This document shows, one piece after another, positions 1 to 9,601 of a stretch of 64,000 bases of DNA (position 1 is the first letter of the stretch; each line of letters begins with the position of its first letter). A model generated the notes under the pieces. It did not search any database. It saw nothing but the letters and a program-made list of their open reading frames with translations, and was not told where the DNA came from. This DNA is from Chitinophaga rupis (GTDB lineage Bacteria; Bacteroidota; Bacteroidia; Chitinophagales; Chitinophagaceae), in contig NZ_FOBB01000006.1 in assembly GCF_900109685.1 (NCBI RefSeq), forward strand, positions 62,001 to 126,000. Direction: 5' to 3'. The translations under genes were made by a program, and so were the position numbers.

Positions 1-1
1 T

Positions 2-511
2 GGAGGATTTAGTACCTTAACTGACGAACACTGGATCCAGGCCCTGGAGGTGAACCTCCTTTCTTCTGTTCGCCTGGACAGGGCATTACTACCCAAAATG
101 CTGGAGCAAAAAAGCGGTGTGATCATCCACATATCCACTACCAGCAGTCAGTTCCCCATCTGGGAGTCCACCATGGCTTATAGTGCCGCCAAATCAGCAT
201 TGAACACCTATAGTAAAGCATTGGCTACAGAAGTAGCCGGTAAGGGCATAAGAGTAGTAACCGTATCGCCCGGTTTAAATAAAACAGAGGCTATGACCAC
301 ATTTTTGGAGGATTATGCAAAACAGGCAGGTATTACTGTAGAGGAAATGACTGAAAAGCTTTTCGAAAGAGTTGGCGGCGTACCGTTGGGAAGAATGGCC
401 GCTCCGGAAGAAACAGCTGAGCTGATCTACTTCCTTGTTTCACCCGCTGCCTCCTATATCACCGGCGCGAATCTCGTTATCGATGGAGGAAATTTCCCGG
501 TAGTTAACTAA
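2..511 (+). CDS. SDR-family oxidoreductase, 5'-truncated by window edge
   Basis: NAD(P)-dependent short-chain dehydrogenase/reductase; the substrate cannot be inferred. The frame is open to the left edge, so the N-terminal half with the Gly-rich cofactor motif lies outside. A GTG at 50 lies inside the conserved region (VNLLSSVRLDRA is a normal SDR helix), so it is not the real start. Visible hallmarks are the catalytic Ser region (IIHISTTSS), the YxxxK pair (AYSAAKSAL), the RVVTVSPG stretch and the C-terminal YITGANLVIDGG. The gene converges on the GH32 gene and shares a bidirectional hairpin terminator with it. Confidence 0.9.
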   Translation, partial: GGFSTLTDEHWIQALEVNLLSSVRLDRALLPKMLEQKSGVIIHISTTSSQFPIWESTMAYSAAKSALNTYSKALATEVAGKGIRVVTVSPGLNKTEAMTTFLEDYAKQAGITVEEMTEKLFERVGGVPLGRMAAPEETAELIYFLVSPAASYITGANLVIDGGNFPVVN

Positions 512-570
512 ATACCTGAAACAGTCCCGGTTCGAGGATCTGCCATTACCGGGCACAAAAAAATGCGAAG

Positions 571-600
571 AGGGTGTCTCAAAAGTAATTGAGACACCCT
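571..600. terminator. bidirectional hairpin terminator
   Basis: Perfect 12-bp inverted repeat (571-582 with 589-600, loop of 6 nt) between the convergent SDR and GH32 genes, with T-rich sequence beyond it on the plus strand. Confidence 0.7.
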
Positions 601-622
601 CGTACTATTATATCTTCTTTTC

Positions 623-2143
623 CTACTTATCCAGATTCCATACCTTCAGCTCATTCAGCTCTACACTCCCCTCTTTTGCAAAAGCTGCAAAACCAGTAGC
701 GCCGGGCGCTGGGAATAACAAGGTAGTAAGCACCTGCTCCCCATCATTCACAAATACTTCCAGCGAAGACTTATCAAACAGCACCTGCAATTTTATTTTA
801 TTGTTCACAGGTTGTACCTGTAACTTCTGCACATCGCCGGTAACTTTGCCTTCTTTCATATTTGCCAGGTACAGCTCATGGCTTTGGGTGTTATAACCCA
901 GCACGGTTTCCGTACCGCCGGTTTGCTGTGCTACCTTCAGACCAAAATCTGTTGCAGTGGCAGGGGTAAACTCCGCCTCTATCCAGTTCGTGTTGGTGTT
1001 AAAGTTGTTGGCTGTATTTAAAGGCAGCTCCTGGTTATTGATAGTAACATTCTTTTTTACCAGTTTTTTAGCTGCCGGTAATTTATCCAGCGAAGCATTC
1101 AGCACCGCTGATGGCTGCTGAAATAAACGTATACCCGCAGGCGTGGTTTTTAACAGCAAGTCCCGGGGAATAGACATTTGCCCCCGCCAGGGAAAGGTGG
1201 CCGTTTCAAAAGGCATGAGCCAGCCTACCATAGTCTGCCGGCCCTCCGGCAGGTGGTTGTAGGGGATAGCGGCGTAAAAGGTTTTGCCATAATCCACGAA
1301 CAGCTTGCTTTCCGCAGGATTGTTATTGGTAAATGTTTTGCCATCAAAATCACCAATGAAGTATTGCATACCAGTAGCAGCATCCGGGTTACCGGATGAT
1401 ACCATGAGCAGCCATTTCTTTTTTGAAGGATCACCATCTACGTACAGCGGCGTTAAAGAAGGGCATTCCCAAATCTTGCGCGTATCGCCCTGGCCGCCAA
1501 ACTCGCTCAGCAGCTCCCAATTCTTGAGGTTAGCAGAACTGTAAAACTGTACCTTATGCTCCGCCGGTACGGCTACGGTCATCAACCATTTATGCTGGTC
1601 TTCCAGCCAGATCACGCTGGGGTCGCGGAAATCTTTTTTATTAATATCCACCACCGGGTTACCGGCATATTGCGTGTAGGTTAGCCCACCGTCATTACTA
1701 TAGGCAATGAACTGTGATTCCTTTTGCTGTTTAGGCTGATCTGCGGTATAGATAGCTACAATGGGCGCTTTGCCATTCTTACCAAAACCGCTGCTGTTAT
1801 GTTTGTCCAACACGGCAGAACCGGAAAAGATCCAGGTGGTGGTATCCTTGCTTTCCATTTCAGGAATAGCCACCGGCAGGTGTTTCCAGTGCAGCAGATC
1901 TTTGCTGGTGGCATGACCCCAGCTCATATGGCCCCATTTATTTTCAAAGGGATTGTGCTGGTAATACAGGTGGTATACGCCGTCCAGGTAGATCAATCCA
2001 TTGGGATCGTTGGTCCAGTTTTTGGCTGGGGTGAAGTGGTATACCGGGCGCCATTGAGGCGTAGGAGTGGTGGCGTCCTGGGCGTGCAGCATCGCTGGTA
2101 GGAGCGCTGCTGCGAGGAGTGAGATTGAAAAGAGTTTTTTCAT
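623..2143 (-). CDS. GH32 fructan hydrolase (levanase/inulinase type)
   Basis: Secreted beta-fructosidase expected to release fructose from levan, inulin or sucrose-type fructans. I choose the Met at 2143, giving a 506-residue protein with a clean signal peptide (cleavage about residue 21, LHAQ). The frame extends to 2200, but that part is encoded by a low-complexity dispersed-repeat-like stretch. The GH32 signatures are all present: WTNDPNG with nucleophile Asp46, FRDPS (transition-state stabiliser) and WECPS with the acid/base Glu. A C-terminal beta-sandwich begins near residue 370. It is the last gene of the MFS, fructokinase, SusC, SusD, GH32 operon. Endo versus exo action and linkage preference cannot be read from sequence. 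Confidence 0.93.
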   Translation of the reverse strand: MKKLFSISLLAAALLPAMLHAQDATTPTPQWRPVYHFTPAKNWTNDPNGLIYLDGVYHLYYQHNPFENKWGHMSWGHATSKDLLHWKHLPVAIPEMESKDTTTWIFSGSAVLDKHNSSGFGKNGKAPIVAIYTADQPKQQKESQFIAYSNDGGLTYTQYAGNPVVDINKKDFRDPSVIWLEDQHKWLMTVAVPAEHKVQFYSSANLKNWELLSEFGGQGDTRKIWECPSLTPLYVDGDPSKKKWLLMVSSGNPDAATGMQYFIGDFDGKTFTNNNPAESKLFVDYGKTFYAAIPYNHLPEGRQTMVGWLMPFETATFPWRGQMSIPRDLLLKTTPAGIRLFQQPSAVLNASLDKLPAAKKLVKKNVTINNQELPLNTANNFNTNTNWIEAEFTPATATDFGLKVAQQTGGTETVLGYNTQSHELYLANMKEGKVTGDVQKLQVQPVNNKIKLQVLFDKSSLEVFVNDGEQVLTTLLFPAPGATGFAAFAKEGSVELNELKVWNLDK

Positions 2144-2470
2144 TATTTCTTTTTTTGTTCCTTTTTTTTGTTCCTTTTTGCTTCCCCAAAAAGGAACCAA
2201 AAAGGGGCCCGCAACCGGTTACCGCCCGGTTGCGGTGTAGTTCCCTGATTAAGTTTTTTTGCTACTGTGGTGCCGGGCTTTGGGGCCTTGAGCTGCACAG
2301 TGTTTTATGATGTTTTTGTTTTTTTTATCTGCTTTCTGATATGTTTTTGACATACTTTCTGATATGTTTTTGACTTATTTTTCAACGTGCTTTTTGACAT
2401 ATCTTCTGGCCTACTTTACGATATATTTCTGATATGCTTTAACACATACTTTGCGGTATATCGTGGTGGC
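2144..2470 (-). other. 327-bp intergenic segment of the fructan operon: hairpin and repeats
   Basis: This lies between the susD stop and the GH32 start, both read leftward, and holds no gene. Next to GH32 there are three GTTCCTTTTT-type repeats (2158-2200). A 10-bp perfect hairpin (2209-2218 with 2226-2235, loop 7 nt) follows. Abutting susD is a six-unit 23-bp array listed separately. The hairpin could stabilise or partly terminate the transcript between transport genes and enzyme; this is inference. Confidence 0.6.
2332..2469. repeat. degenerate tandem array, six 23-bp units
   Basis: Units start at 2332, 2355, 2378, 2401, 2424 and 2447. Units 1 and 2 are nearly identical, unit 5 is close, and units 3, 4 and 6 are diverged. 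The best units carry a small internal dyad (TATGT, TTTTG, ACATA). The array ends one base before the susD stop codon. Confidence 0.75.
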
Positions 2471-4189
2471 TTACCAGCCGGTGTTTTGTTTGTATAAGCC
2501 TTTGCTGAAGTTAATCTGGTTCAGCGGTATGGGCAAATATTCGTCGCGGCCTTTTTTGAAGAGCGCGTCGTTGAGGTGGGCGCTACGGGTTTTTTCGGTG
2601 GTAAAATAGGTGTTTAGATATTCTGCTGCAATGCCCCAGCGGACCAGGTCGAAAAAGCGGTAGCCTTCCATGGCAAACTCCAAACGCCGCTCCCAGCGCA
2701 TGGCCTGGCGGGCAAAATCCTGCGTCCAGGTGCAGTTAATGCCTGGCTGGTAAATGCCCATTTTGTAATTGGAGGTAAAGCTGCCGTTCGATTGTTTTAA
2801 CAGGCTGGTGCTGGCGCCGGCCCTTTGCCGTATGCTGTTAATTAAAGGCAAAGCTTCATTTTGCCGGCCCAGCTCTATCAATGCTTCTGCTTTAAACAAC
2901 AATACATCAGCATAACGGATCACTTCCCAGTTCTTGGAGCTGGACATAAAAGGCGGCACCTTCTGAAAGGCAGGATCATCCGGCAATACGGCTTCCTTTA
3001 AACTTAGGTAGCTGCCATACACTTCCGGTGCGCGTGCCCAAGAACGCTGGTAAATAAAAGCAGGATCGTATTTATAAGGATGCCCCGGTATGGCTACGGT
3101 ATGGTCTAAACGCGGATCAAAGGTGAGGGTCTGGAAATCACTTTCCTTGGTGATGTTCACGTTGTTGAATGTATTGAACATAGGTAAACCAAAGTTATCT
3201 GTTTTAAAAGCATTCACCAGGTTGTAGCTGGGGGAGTGAAAACCGCAGCAGCCAAAATCCTGGTTCATGGGATAGTCCAGCGCATGGCCATAATCCAGGC
3301 GGCCTTTGGGTGTACCATCATCTTTGGAATATTGAATGGCAAAAACAGATTCAGGACCGTTCTCATTCTTTGATAAAAAGTTATTGGCAAAATCTGCTGC
3401 CAGCTGGTATTTACCGGATGCCATCACTTCATCGCAAAGCGCATTTACCTGCTGTAACATAGCGGCATCAATGCCGGTAACATTATTACTTTCATCCTGC
3501 TTATAGGCTGCATACAACAGGGTTTTAGCCAGGTATGCCTTGGCAGCAAACTTATTGGGGCGGCCAGTTTCAGGCTGTGTTGCGGGTAAGTTGGCGGCTG
3601 CAAAAGTGAAGTCTTCTATGATCTTACCCCATAGCTCCTGGTCGGTATATACGCGGTTGGAGATGGTATCATAGCTTGCCTTAGGCATGGTTTCATCTAT
3701 ATAAGGCACATGCTTGAAAAGTATTTTCAGTAAAAAGTAGAAGTGGCCGCGCAGGAATTTCATTTCTGCCTGGCGGATGGTTTTATTGGGAAAGGCATCG
3801 TCTGTGGCGGTATTCAGGCGGCCCAGCGCATCATTGGCCCGGCCTATGCACACGTATAAACGGAACCATAACAGGTCAGAGGAACCATTGTCAACCCGGT
3901 TCAGGGAAAAAGTTTCGTAGAAATGATAGTCGCTGATGTCACCGGCACCATCGCCGCCTTTATACGCATCGCCACTGCGAATGTTGCCATAAGGCCACAT
4001 GCTGGAATAAGGTGCGGTATAGTGGTCGTTACCCAAACCGGCATAAGCGGCCACCACCATTTTTTCCAGGTTCTCCGGCGTATTCAGGTCATCACCGGAA
4101 ATTACCGCCTGCGGCGTTTGATCCAGGAACTTGCTGCAGGCGCCCAACAGCAGGCAGCTGCCTATAATTATATATTGAAGGTACTTCAT
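2471..4189 (-). CDS. SusD/RagB-family surface glycan-binding lipoprotein (fructan locus)
   Basis: Outer-membrane lipoprotein that caps the partner SusC barrel and captures oligosaccharides. Length is 572 residues. It has a lipoprotein signal with lipobox LLGAC (Cys18), an N-terminal SusD-like domain starting FLDQTPQAVISGDDL, TPR-like helices in the first third, and the C-terminal RagB part with the usual RWERRLEFAMEGYRFFDLVRWG segment. It starts 18 bp after the SusC stop, so the two are co-transcribed. The fructan assignment comes only from the neighbouring GH32, fructokinase and regulator. Confidence 0.95.
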   Translation of the reverse strand: MKYLQYIIIGSCLLLGACSKFLDQTPQAVISGDDLNTPENLEKMVVAAYAGLGNDHYTAPYSSMWPYGNIRSGDAYKGGDGAGDISDYHFYETFSLNRVDNGSSDLLWFRLYVCIGRANDALGRLNTATDDAFPNKTIRQAEMKFLRGHFYFLLKILFKHVPYIDETMPKASYDTISNRVYTDQELWGKIIEDFTFAAANLPATQPETGRPNKFAAKAYLAKTLLYAAYKQDESNNVTGIDAAMLQQVNALCDEVMASGKYQLAADFANNFLSKNENGPESVFAIQYSKDDGTPKGRLDYGHALDYPMNQDFGCCGFHSPSYNLVNAFKTDNFGLPMFNTFNNVNITKESDFQTLTFDPRLDHTVAIPGHPYKYDPAFIYQRSWARAPEVYGSYLSLKEAVLPDDPAFQKVPPFMSSSKNWEVIRYADVLLFKAEALIELGRQNEALPLINSIRQRAGASTSLLKQSNGSFTSNYKMGIYQPGINCTWTQDFARQAMRWERRLEFAMEGYRFFDLVRWGIAAEYLNTYFTTEKTRSAHLNDALFKKGRDEYLPIPLNQINFSKGLYKQNTGW

Positions 4190-4207
4190 GTTGCTGTGTT
4201 TAATAGT

Positions 4208-7200
4208 TTAAAAGGACAGGTTTAAACCCACGGTGCCAATTACCGGAATGGGGTAGGCATTGTTCGGGTTTTCAGGATCAGTAGCAGTGAAAGTTTTGCT
4301 CTTTATGGTGAACAAATTACTGCCCTGCACATATACCCTGGCCGTTTGTAAACGCTTGCTGAAAAAATGCTGGAAGCTATAACCTACCTGCAGGTTCCGG
4401 AGCTTCAGGTAAGAACCTGATTCCAGGAAATACGTGGAGGTGCGGTTCTCGTTATTACGGTCTACCAGCGTTAAAGCAGGTATGGAAGCATCTGCATGCT
4501 GGGGAGTCCAGGCATCCAGCGTACGTGCGCCCCAGTTAGTACCGGGCCATATGGAGGCAAAGTCCGTGTAAGTTTTAAAAGTGTTATACACCTGCACGCC
4601 CTGGATCCCCTGCAGGAAAAAGGTAAGGTCAAAATGTTTGTACTCTAAAGACACATTCAAACCATAGGTAAAATCAGGATCGCCTTTGCCAATGTAGTTG
4701 CGGTCCTTATCATCCACCACGCCATCGTTGTTCAGGTCTTTATAGCGGATGCGGCCCAGGCCTTTGCCTATCTGGTCTGAATAATCATCCACCTCTTTCT
4801 GTGAACGGAACAGGCCATCTGCTACATAACCAAAGGTGGAGTTAACAGAACGCCCCAGGATGGTTTTATCCTGCCCGTTGCCTGGGTAAGAGGTAAGCAC
4901 TTCTGCCGGCAGCTTTGTAATTTTATTGCGATAGGTAGCGATGTTACCGGTAACGGTTAAAGCCAGCCCCGGTGCAATGTTGCCGCTGTAAGAAAGTAAT
5001 ACTTCCAGGCCCTTGTTCTGCATAGAGGCGCCGTTCACGAACTTGGTGCCGCCCTCCCCTATTACTGCCAGGTAAGCCGGGCTAATGAGAATGTCGGATG
5101 TTTTCTTAATAAAATAATCCACAGAACCACTGAGGCGGTTATCGAACAAACCGAAGTCCAGCCCAAAATTTGACTGTACCGTGCTTTCCCATTTCAGCGC
5201 GGGATTGCCCTGCTGTATCAAAGTATAGCCGGATGGCAATTGCCCGGAGCCTGTGCCGCCAAGATCATACGCGCTGCCGCTGTCAAAATCCCAGGTAGGA
5301 TCTATGCCGTAAATAGCGGAGTATAAGGTGTTGGTGGCATTGTTGGCAATTTCCTGGTTACCGGTTTTACCCCAGCCGTAACGCAGCTTCAGGTCTGAGA
5401 TAAAGGCCACATTATTTTTGATGAAATTTTCTTCGCTCACGCGCCAGCCCAGTGATACGGCGGGGAACATGCCAAAGCGGTTCTCTTTCCCAAAACGGGA
5501 TGAGCCATCGCGGCGGAGCGTAACAGATGCCAGGTACCTGTTATCATAAGAATAGTTAACCTTACCAAAGTAGGATAACAACGTATACCCGCTGCCGGTG
5601 CCGCCGTTATCCTTGTTGGTGGAGCCTGCGTTCAGGTAGGAATAGTCGATATTTTCCAGCGCATAGCCCTGCCGGCTGGCATAAAAGTTCTGCGCCATGT
5701 ATTTGATCTGCTCTTCGCCCAGCAGGAAATCCAGGTGGTGTTTTTGTAGCGTTACATCGTAGGTAAGGGTATTTTGCCATACCCAGTTACCGTTGTAGTC
5801 CTGCGAGGTTTGGGAAAAATTTGTTTTATCTGACAGGAAACCGGAGGTATAAGCTTTGCGCAGGGTACGCTGGTAGGTACCATTATAATCTATACCATAG
5901 CTGCTTTTAAAATGCAGGTTGGGAATAATTTCCAGGTCGGCGTAAGCATTGCCGAAAATGCGGTAAAAGTTGCTTTTGTTCTGCCGGTTATCTTCGATCA
6001 GGCGTACGGGATTCTGGCGGTCCGTCATGCCGGGTGCAGGGCCACCCCAGCCGCCATCCACCGTATGTACGGGCACTACCGGCTGTTGTACCAATGCAGC
6101 GAAAAGTATGTCCGTAGCCGGTACCAGCGCATCTTTAATATAGGTGGCTGACAGGTTCTCTCCTATCTTTAAACGGCCATTGAAAAAAGAGTAATCTGTA
6201 TTAAAGCGGGCCGTGATCTTTTGCTGGTTGGTAGCTTTTACAATGCCTTTATTGTTGTACATGCCTACGGAGAAAAAGGAGTTGCCCCTTTCGCTGCCGT
6301 TGGCAACAGATATGTTGTAGGTCTGCAACAGGGAGGTTTGCGCTATCTGGTCATACCAGTAAGTATCTGCCGGGTGCATGGTTTTAGCGGCATCAATAAA
6401 CTCCGGCAGGTTTATTTTATTCAGCACCGGGTTATTGTAATCGCCGTTCCAGTCGTACTGGTAGATCTGGTTGTTGTTGGGATCTACATGATCATTCACC
6501 GCTGCCTGCCAGTAGGCGCGGCCACGGCCATCTGTATTCAGCGTTTTTAGTTTTGTGCTGTAATACTGTAAAGAGGAGGAAGCATCCACATTAATGCGGC
6601 TGTAACCTTTTTTGGCTCTTTTTGTAGTAACAATAATAACGCCGTTGGCTGCACGTGATCCGTAGATGGTAGCGGCTGATGCATCTTTCAATACCTGTAT
6701 GGATTCAATGTCGCTCTGGTTCAGCTCCTGCAGCCCTCTTTTGGTGGGGATACCATCTATTACATACAGCGGATCGTTATTACCCAGGGTGCCTATACCG
6801 CGTATACGTACGGTGGCGCTGCTGTTAGGATCGCCGCTGGTGGTAATGAATACACCGGGAACGCGGCCCTGTAATGCTTTTACAGGATTGCCCAACGGAA
6901 TATCCTTGATCTCTTTTACATCCACTACGGATACTGCGCCGGTAAGGTCTGCCTTTTTCTGGGTTTGATAGCCGGTTACAATTACCTGGTTAAGGTCCGT
7001 GGCATTTTCTTCCATTTGAATAGACAGTGCAGTGCTGCCTTCTCCTGCTTTTTGCGAAACAGGCTTCATGCCGATGTAGGAGAAGCTTAGCACTTCATCC
7101 GGCGCAGCCTGTATGGTAAAGTTACCGTTGGCATTGGTGATGGTATTGCGGTTGCCTGCCTGCACGGTTACACCGGGTAAGGGCATGCCTCCCTGCTTGC

Positions 7201-7288
7201 CGGTAACCGTACCGGTAATAGTGCGCTGTTGTGCGAGGCCCCAAAGGCTGCATAACAGCAACGATGTTAAGTATAACAACTTTTTCAT
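4208..7288 (-). CDS. SusC/RagA-family TonB-dependent oligosaccharide importer (fructan locus)
   Basis: TonB-dependent outer-membrane barrel (1026 residues) for energised import of fructo-oligosaccharides with the adjacent SusD. In order: a signal peptide (about 1-19), a carboxypeptidase-regulatory-like beta-sandwich (about 22-95), a plug domain with the RIRGIGTLGNNDPLYVIDG segment (about 165-185), a 22-strand-type barrel, and a C-terminus ending in an aromatic residue (VGLNLSF). No STN domain is present, which fits control by the hybrid two-component regulator and not by an anti-sigma system. The gap to the fructokinase stop is 54 bp. Confidence 0.95.
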   Translation of the reverse strand: MKKLLYLTSLLLCSLWGLAQQRTITGTVTGKQGGMPLPGVTVQAGNRNTITNANGNFTIQAAPDEVLSFSYIGMKPVSQKAGEGSTALSIQMEENATDLNQVIVTGYQTQKKADLTGAVSVVDVKEIKDIPLGNPVKALQGRVPGVFITTSGDPNSSATVRIRGIGTLGNNDPLYVIDGIPTKRGLQELNQSDIESIQVLKDASAATIYGSRAANGVIIVTTKRAKKGYSRINVDASSSLQYYSTKLKTLNTDGRGRAYWQAAVNDHVDPNNNQIYQYDWNGDYNNPVLNKINLPEFIDAAKTMHPADTYWYDQIAQTSLLQTYNISVANGSERGNSFFSVGMYNNKGIVKATNQQKITARFNTDYSFFNGRLKIGENLSATYIKDALVPATDILFAALVQQPVVPVHTVDGGWGGPAPGMTDRQNPVRLIEDNRQNKSNFYRIFGNAYADLEIIPNLHFKSSYGIDYNGTYQRTLRKAYTSGFLSDKTNFSQTSQDYNGNWVWQNTLTYDVTLQKHHLDFLLGEEQIKYMAQNFYASRQGYALENIDYSYLNAGSTNKDNGGTGSGYTLLSYFGKVNYSYDNRYLASVTLRRDGSSRFGKENRFGMFPAVSLGWRVSEENFIKNNVAFISDLKLRYGWGKTGNQEIANNATNTLYSAIYGIDPTWDFDSGSAYDLGGTGSGQLPSGYTLIQQGNPALKWESTVQSNFGLDFGLFDNRLSGSVDYFIKKTSDILISPAYLAVIGEGGTKFVNGASMQNKGLEVLLSYSGNIAPGLALTVTGNIATYRNKITKLPAEVLTSYPGNGQDKTILGRSVNSTFGYVADGLFRSQKEVDDYSDQIGKGLGRIRYKDLNNDGVVDDKDRNYIGKGDPDFTYGLNVSLEYKHFDLTFFLQGIQGVQVYNTFKTYTDFASIWPGTNWGARTLDAWTPQHADASIPALTLVDRNNENRTSTYFLESGSYLKLRNLQVGYSFQHFFSKRLQTARVYVQGSNLFTIKSKTFTATDPENPNNAYPIPVIGTVGLNLSF

Positions 7289-7342
7289 AATGGGAATTTG
7301 GATTGTGAACAGGTGGTTTTGCTTGATTGTCCCTGACGATCG

Positions 7343-8248
7343 TTATAAGCTGTATTGCGGGATTTTAAGTGACGTGGTTATTTCCGCCGGATCATATGCC
7401 GGGCAGCCGCCTGGCCGCGATGCTACCAGCGCTCCCAGTGCATTGGCATAGGCCAGGCTGTAAGCCGGTGTGCAGTTATTGAGCTGGCAGCTGAGAAAGC
7501 CCGCCAGGAAAGCATCACCGCTGCCAATGGTATCTGCTACGGTTACCGGCTGCACCTCCTGGTAGTAGAACTGCTGCTGTATATATCCCATACAGCCTTT
7601 GCTGCCCAGCGTTACGATAATGGTATCTATATTAAAGCGGGCAGCCAGTGCCTGTATGCGTGCTTCGTTATTGTCATAGCTGCCGTACCAGGCGCTGATC
7701 AGCTGCAGCTCCGCTACATTCAGCTTCAGCAGCTGGCAGTGCTGCAGCAGCCATTCCAGCGTTTCGGGTGTGTACCAGGGTGCGCGCAGGTTAATGTCCA
7801 GCACTTTTTGCGCTTTTGTTTGCAACGCTTTACCCAGTGTTTCCCGGGAGGCTGCATGCCGGGCCATCAGGCTGCCGAATACTACATATTGCAGGTGTGG
7901 CTGCTGCAACAGGCTTTCCAGCCGCGCATTCCAGCTGATATGATCCCAGGCCACGGGGTACAGGATATCATACTGCATATCGTTCTGCGCATCCATCCAG
8001 GCATTTACCTTGCCGGTGGCATAAGTATTATCCTGCTGTACATATGCAGTGGTGAGCTGCATTTTTTCCATGAGCTGCAGCAGGCGTTTGCCATGATCAT
8101 CATTCCCAATGCGGGATACCATGGCCACCTGCTGCGAGAGTTTTTGCAGGTGATAAGCCACGTTCAGCGGCGCACCACCAGGTAGCTCTTTATCCGGCAA
8201 CACATCCCACAGTATTTCTCCAAGGCAAACGATATTGTGCTTTATCAT
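7343..8248 (-). CDS. PfkB-family fructokinase
   Basis: Cytoplasmic sugar kinase, 301 residues, expected to phosphorylate imported fructose with ATP. The N-terminal substrate-binding signature GGAPLNVAYHL and the C-terminal PfkB signature DTIGSGDAFLAGF (catalytic base Asp245) are intact, and the length is normal for the family. It lies between the MFS permease and SusC in the same orientation (24 bp after the permease). The order permease, kinase, SusCD, GH32 matches the logic of the Bacteroides thetaiotaomicron fructan locus. Specificity for fructose over other ketohexoses or ribose is inferred from this context. Confidence 0.9.
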   Translation of the reverse strand: MIKHNIVCLGEILWDVLPDKELPGGAPLNVAYHLQKLSQQVAMVSRIGNDDHGKRLLQLMEKMQLTTAYVQQDNTYATGKVNAWMDAQNDMQYDILYPVAWDHISWNARLESLLQQPHLQYVVFGSLMARHAASRETLGKALQTKAQKVLDINLRAPWYTPETLEWLLQHCQLLKLNVAELQLISAWYGSYDNNEARIQALAARFNIDTIIVTLGSKGCMGYIQQQFYYQEVQPVTVADTIGSGDAFLAGFLSCQLNNCTPAYSLAYANALGALVASRPGGCPAYDPAEITTSLKIPQYSL

Positions 8249-8272
8249 AAGATTTTAGTTTTAAAAGTTCCG

Positions 8273-9601
8273 TTAATGCACTACCATGCTTACTTCTATC
8301 TGCTCCAGGGTTTGGCCTTTGGTTTCCGGCATCCATTTCCATACAAATAATAACTGCAGCACCATCATCAAACAGAAGAAAAGGAAAATGTGCCCGCCGC
8401 CGATATGGCTGGCCAGGTAAGGAAAAGTGAAAGCGATCACCGCTGCCATGATCCAGTGCGTAAAGCTGCCAATGGTTTGTCCTTTGGCGCGTACCTGGTT
8501 CGGGAAGATCTCTGAAATAAACACCCAGATAACGGCGCCCTGTGAAAAGGCAAAAAAGGCAATGTAGATGAGCAGGTAGGACACCACTGCGATGCCGCCG
8601 GTATGCCGGTAAAAGGAAATAGCTACCAGGCCCAGGGTGGCAATCAACCCCACAGTGCCAATAAGCATAAGCTGCCTGCGGCCTATGCGGTCAATAAAAC
8701 GTATAGCGGTTAACGTGAAAATGAAATTCACGATTCCGATACCCACTGTTGATAATAAGGAAGACCCGGCGCCTAAGCCTGACATTTCAAAAATGCGGGG
8801 CGCATAATATATTATGGCGTTGATCCCGGATACCTGGTTAAACATGGCAAATAATACGGCCAGCATAATGGGCGTACGGTATTTGCCGGAGAACAGCTTT
8901 TCTTTGGGCGCACCTGCCACCACCTGCTGCGATTGCCGGATGGTAACCATATCCTGCTCATAACCGGCAGGGTTAATGATCTGCAGGGTTTTCACGGCCG
9001 CAGCTTCCTCTTTACCCTGCAGCAATAGCCAGCGCGGGCTTTCCGGTACCCAGCGCAGTAACAACAGGAATAATGCTGCGGGAAAAGCCTGTATGCCCAG
9101 CATCAGCCGCCAGGCATTTTCCCCGCCCTGCCCGCCAATGAGGTAATTGGATAAATAAGATACCAGGATGCCAAATACCACGTTGAACTGGAACAGCGCT
9201 ACCATGCGGCCACGGTACTGCGCGGGCGATACTTCTGAAATATATACCGGCGCTGTTACGGAGGATGCGCCTACTCCCAGCCCGCCTACAAAACGGCATA
9301 ACAGGAACAGGTACCAGTTAGTGGCCATGGCCGTACCTACCGCAGAAACCAGGTATACAATGGCTACCAGTAATAAGGTAGCCCGGCGGCCCAGCTTATC
9401 AGAAGGGATGCTGCCACCCAGGGCGCCCAGCACCGTACCTATTAAGGCTATGGATACGGTGAAGCCGTGCTGCATTTCCGATAAATGCCAATATTGCTGA
9501 ATATCCTGCTCCGCTCCGGAAATTACCGCCGTATCAAATCCGAATAAAAAACCGCCCAGTGCTACTACAAAGGCCCAGAAAAAAACAATGTTGCTATTCA
9601 T
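8273..9601 (-). CDS. MFS sugar porter (probable fructose/H+ symporter)
   Basis: Inner-membrane major-facilitator transporter of the sugar-porter family, 442 residues with 12 predicted helices. Signatures seen are the loop 2-3 motif DKLGRRA, GVGASSVTAPVYISEVSP in the central region, PESPRWLL before the cytoplasmic loop, and the C-terminal PETKGQTLEQIE. It is the first gene of the fructan operon, so it likely moves periplasmic fructose released from fructan. Transcription probably starts near 9705 from the -7 element at 9711-9718. Confidence 0.92.
   Translation of the reverse strand: MNSNIVFFWAFVVALGGFLFGFDTAVISGAEQDIQQYWHLSEMQHGFTVSIALIGTVLGALGGSIPSDKLGRRATLLLVAIVYLVSAVGTAMATNWYLFLLCRFVGGLGVGASSVTAPVYISEVSPAQYRGRMVALFQFNVVFGILVSYLSNYLIGGQGGENAWRLMLGIQAFPAALFLLLLRWVPESPRWLLLQGKEEAAAVKTLQIINPAGYEQDMVTIRQSQQVVAGAPKEKLFSGKYRTPIMLAVLFAMFNQVSGINAIIYYAPRIFEMSGLGAGSSLLSTVGIGIVNFIFTLTAIRFIDRIGRRQLMLIGTVGLIATLGLVAISFYRHTGGIAVVSYLLIYIAFFAFSQGAVIWVFISEIFPNQVRAKGQTIGSFTHWIMAAVIAFTFPYLASHIGGGHIFLFFCLMMVLQLLFVWKWMPETKGQTLEQIEVSMVVH

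Noticed and set aside
50..511. GTG at 50 as start of a 153-residue SDR
   Set aside because: The upstream frame is open to the window edge and reads as normal SDR sequence, so the gene is truncated by the window.
2144..2200. 19-codon N-terminal extension of the GH32 protein
   Set aside because: Encoded by low-complexity repeat DNA; the Met at 2143 directly precedes a standard signal peptide.
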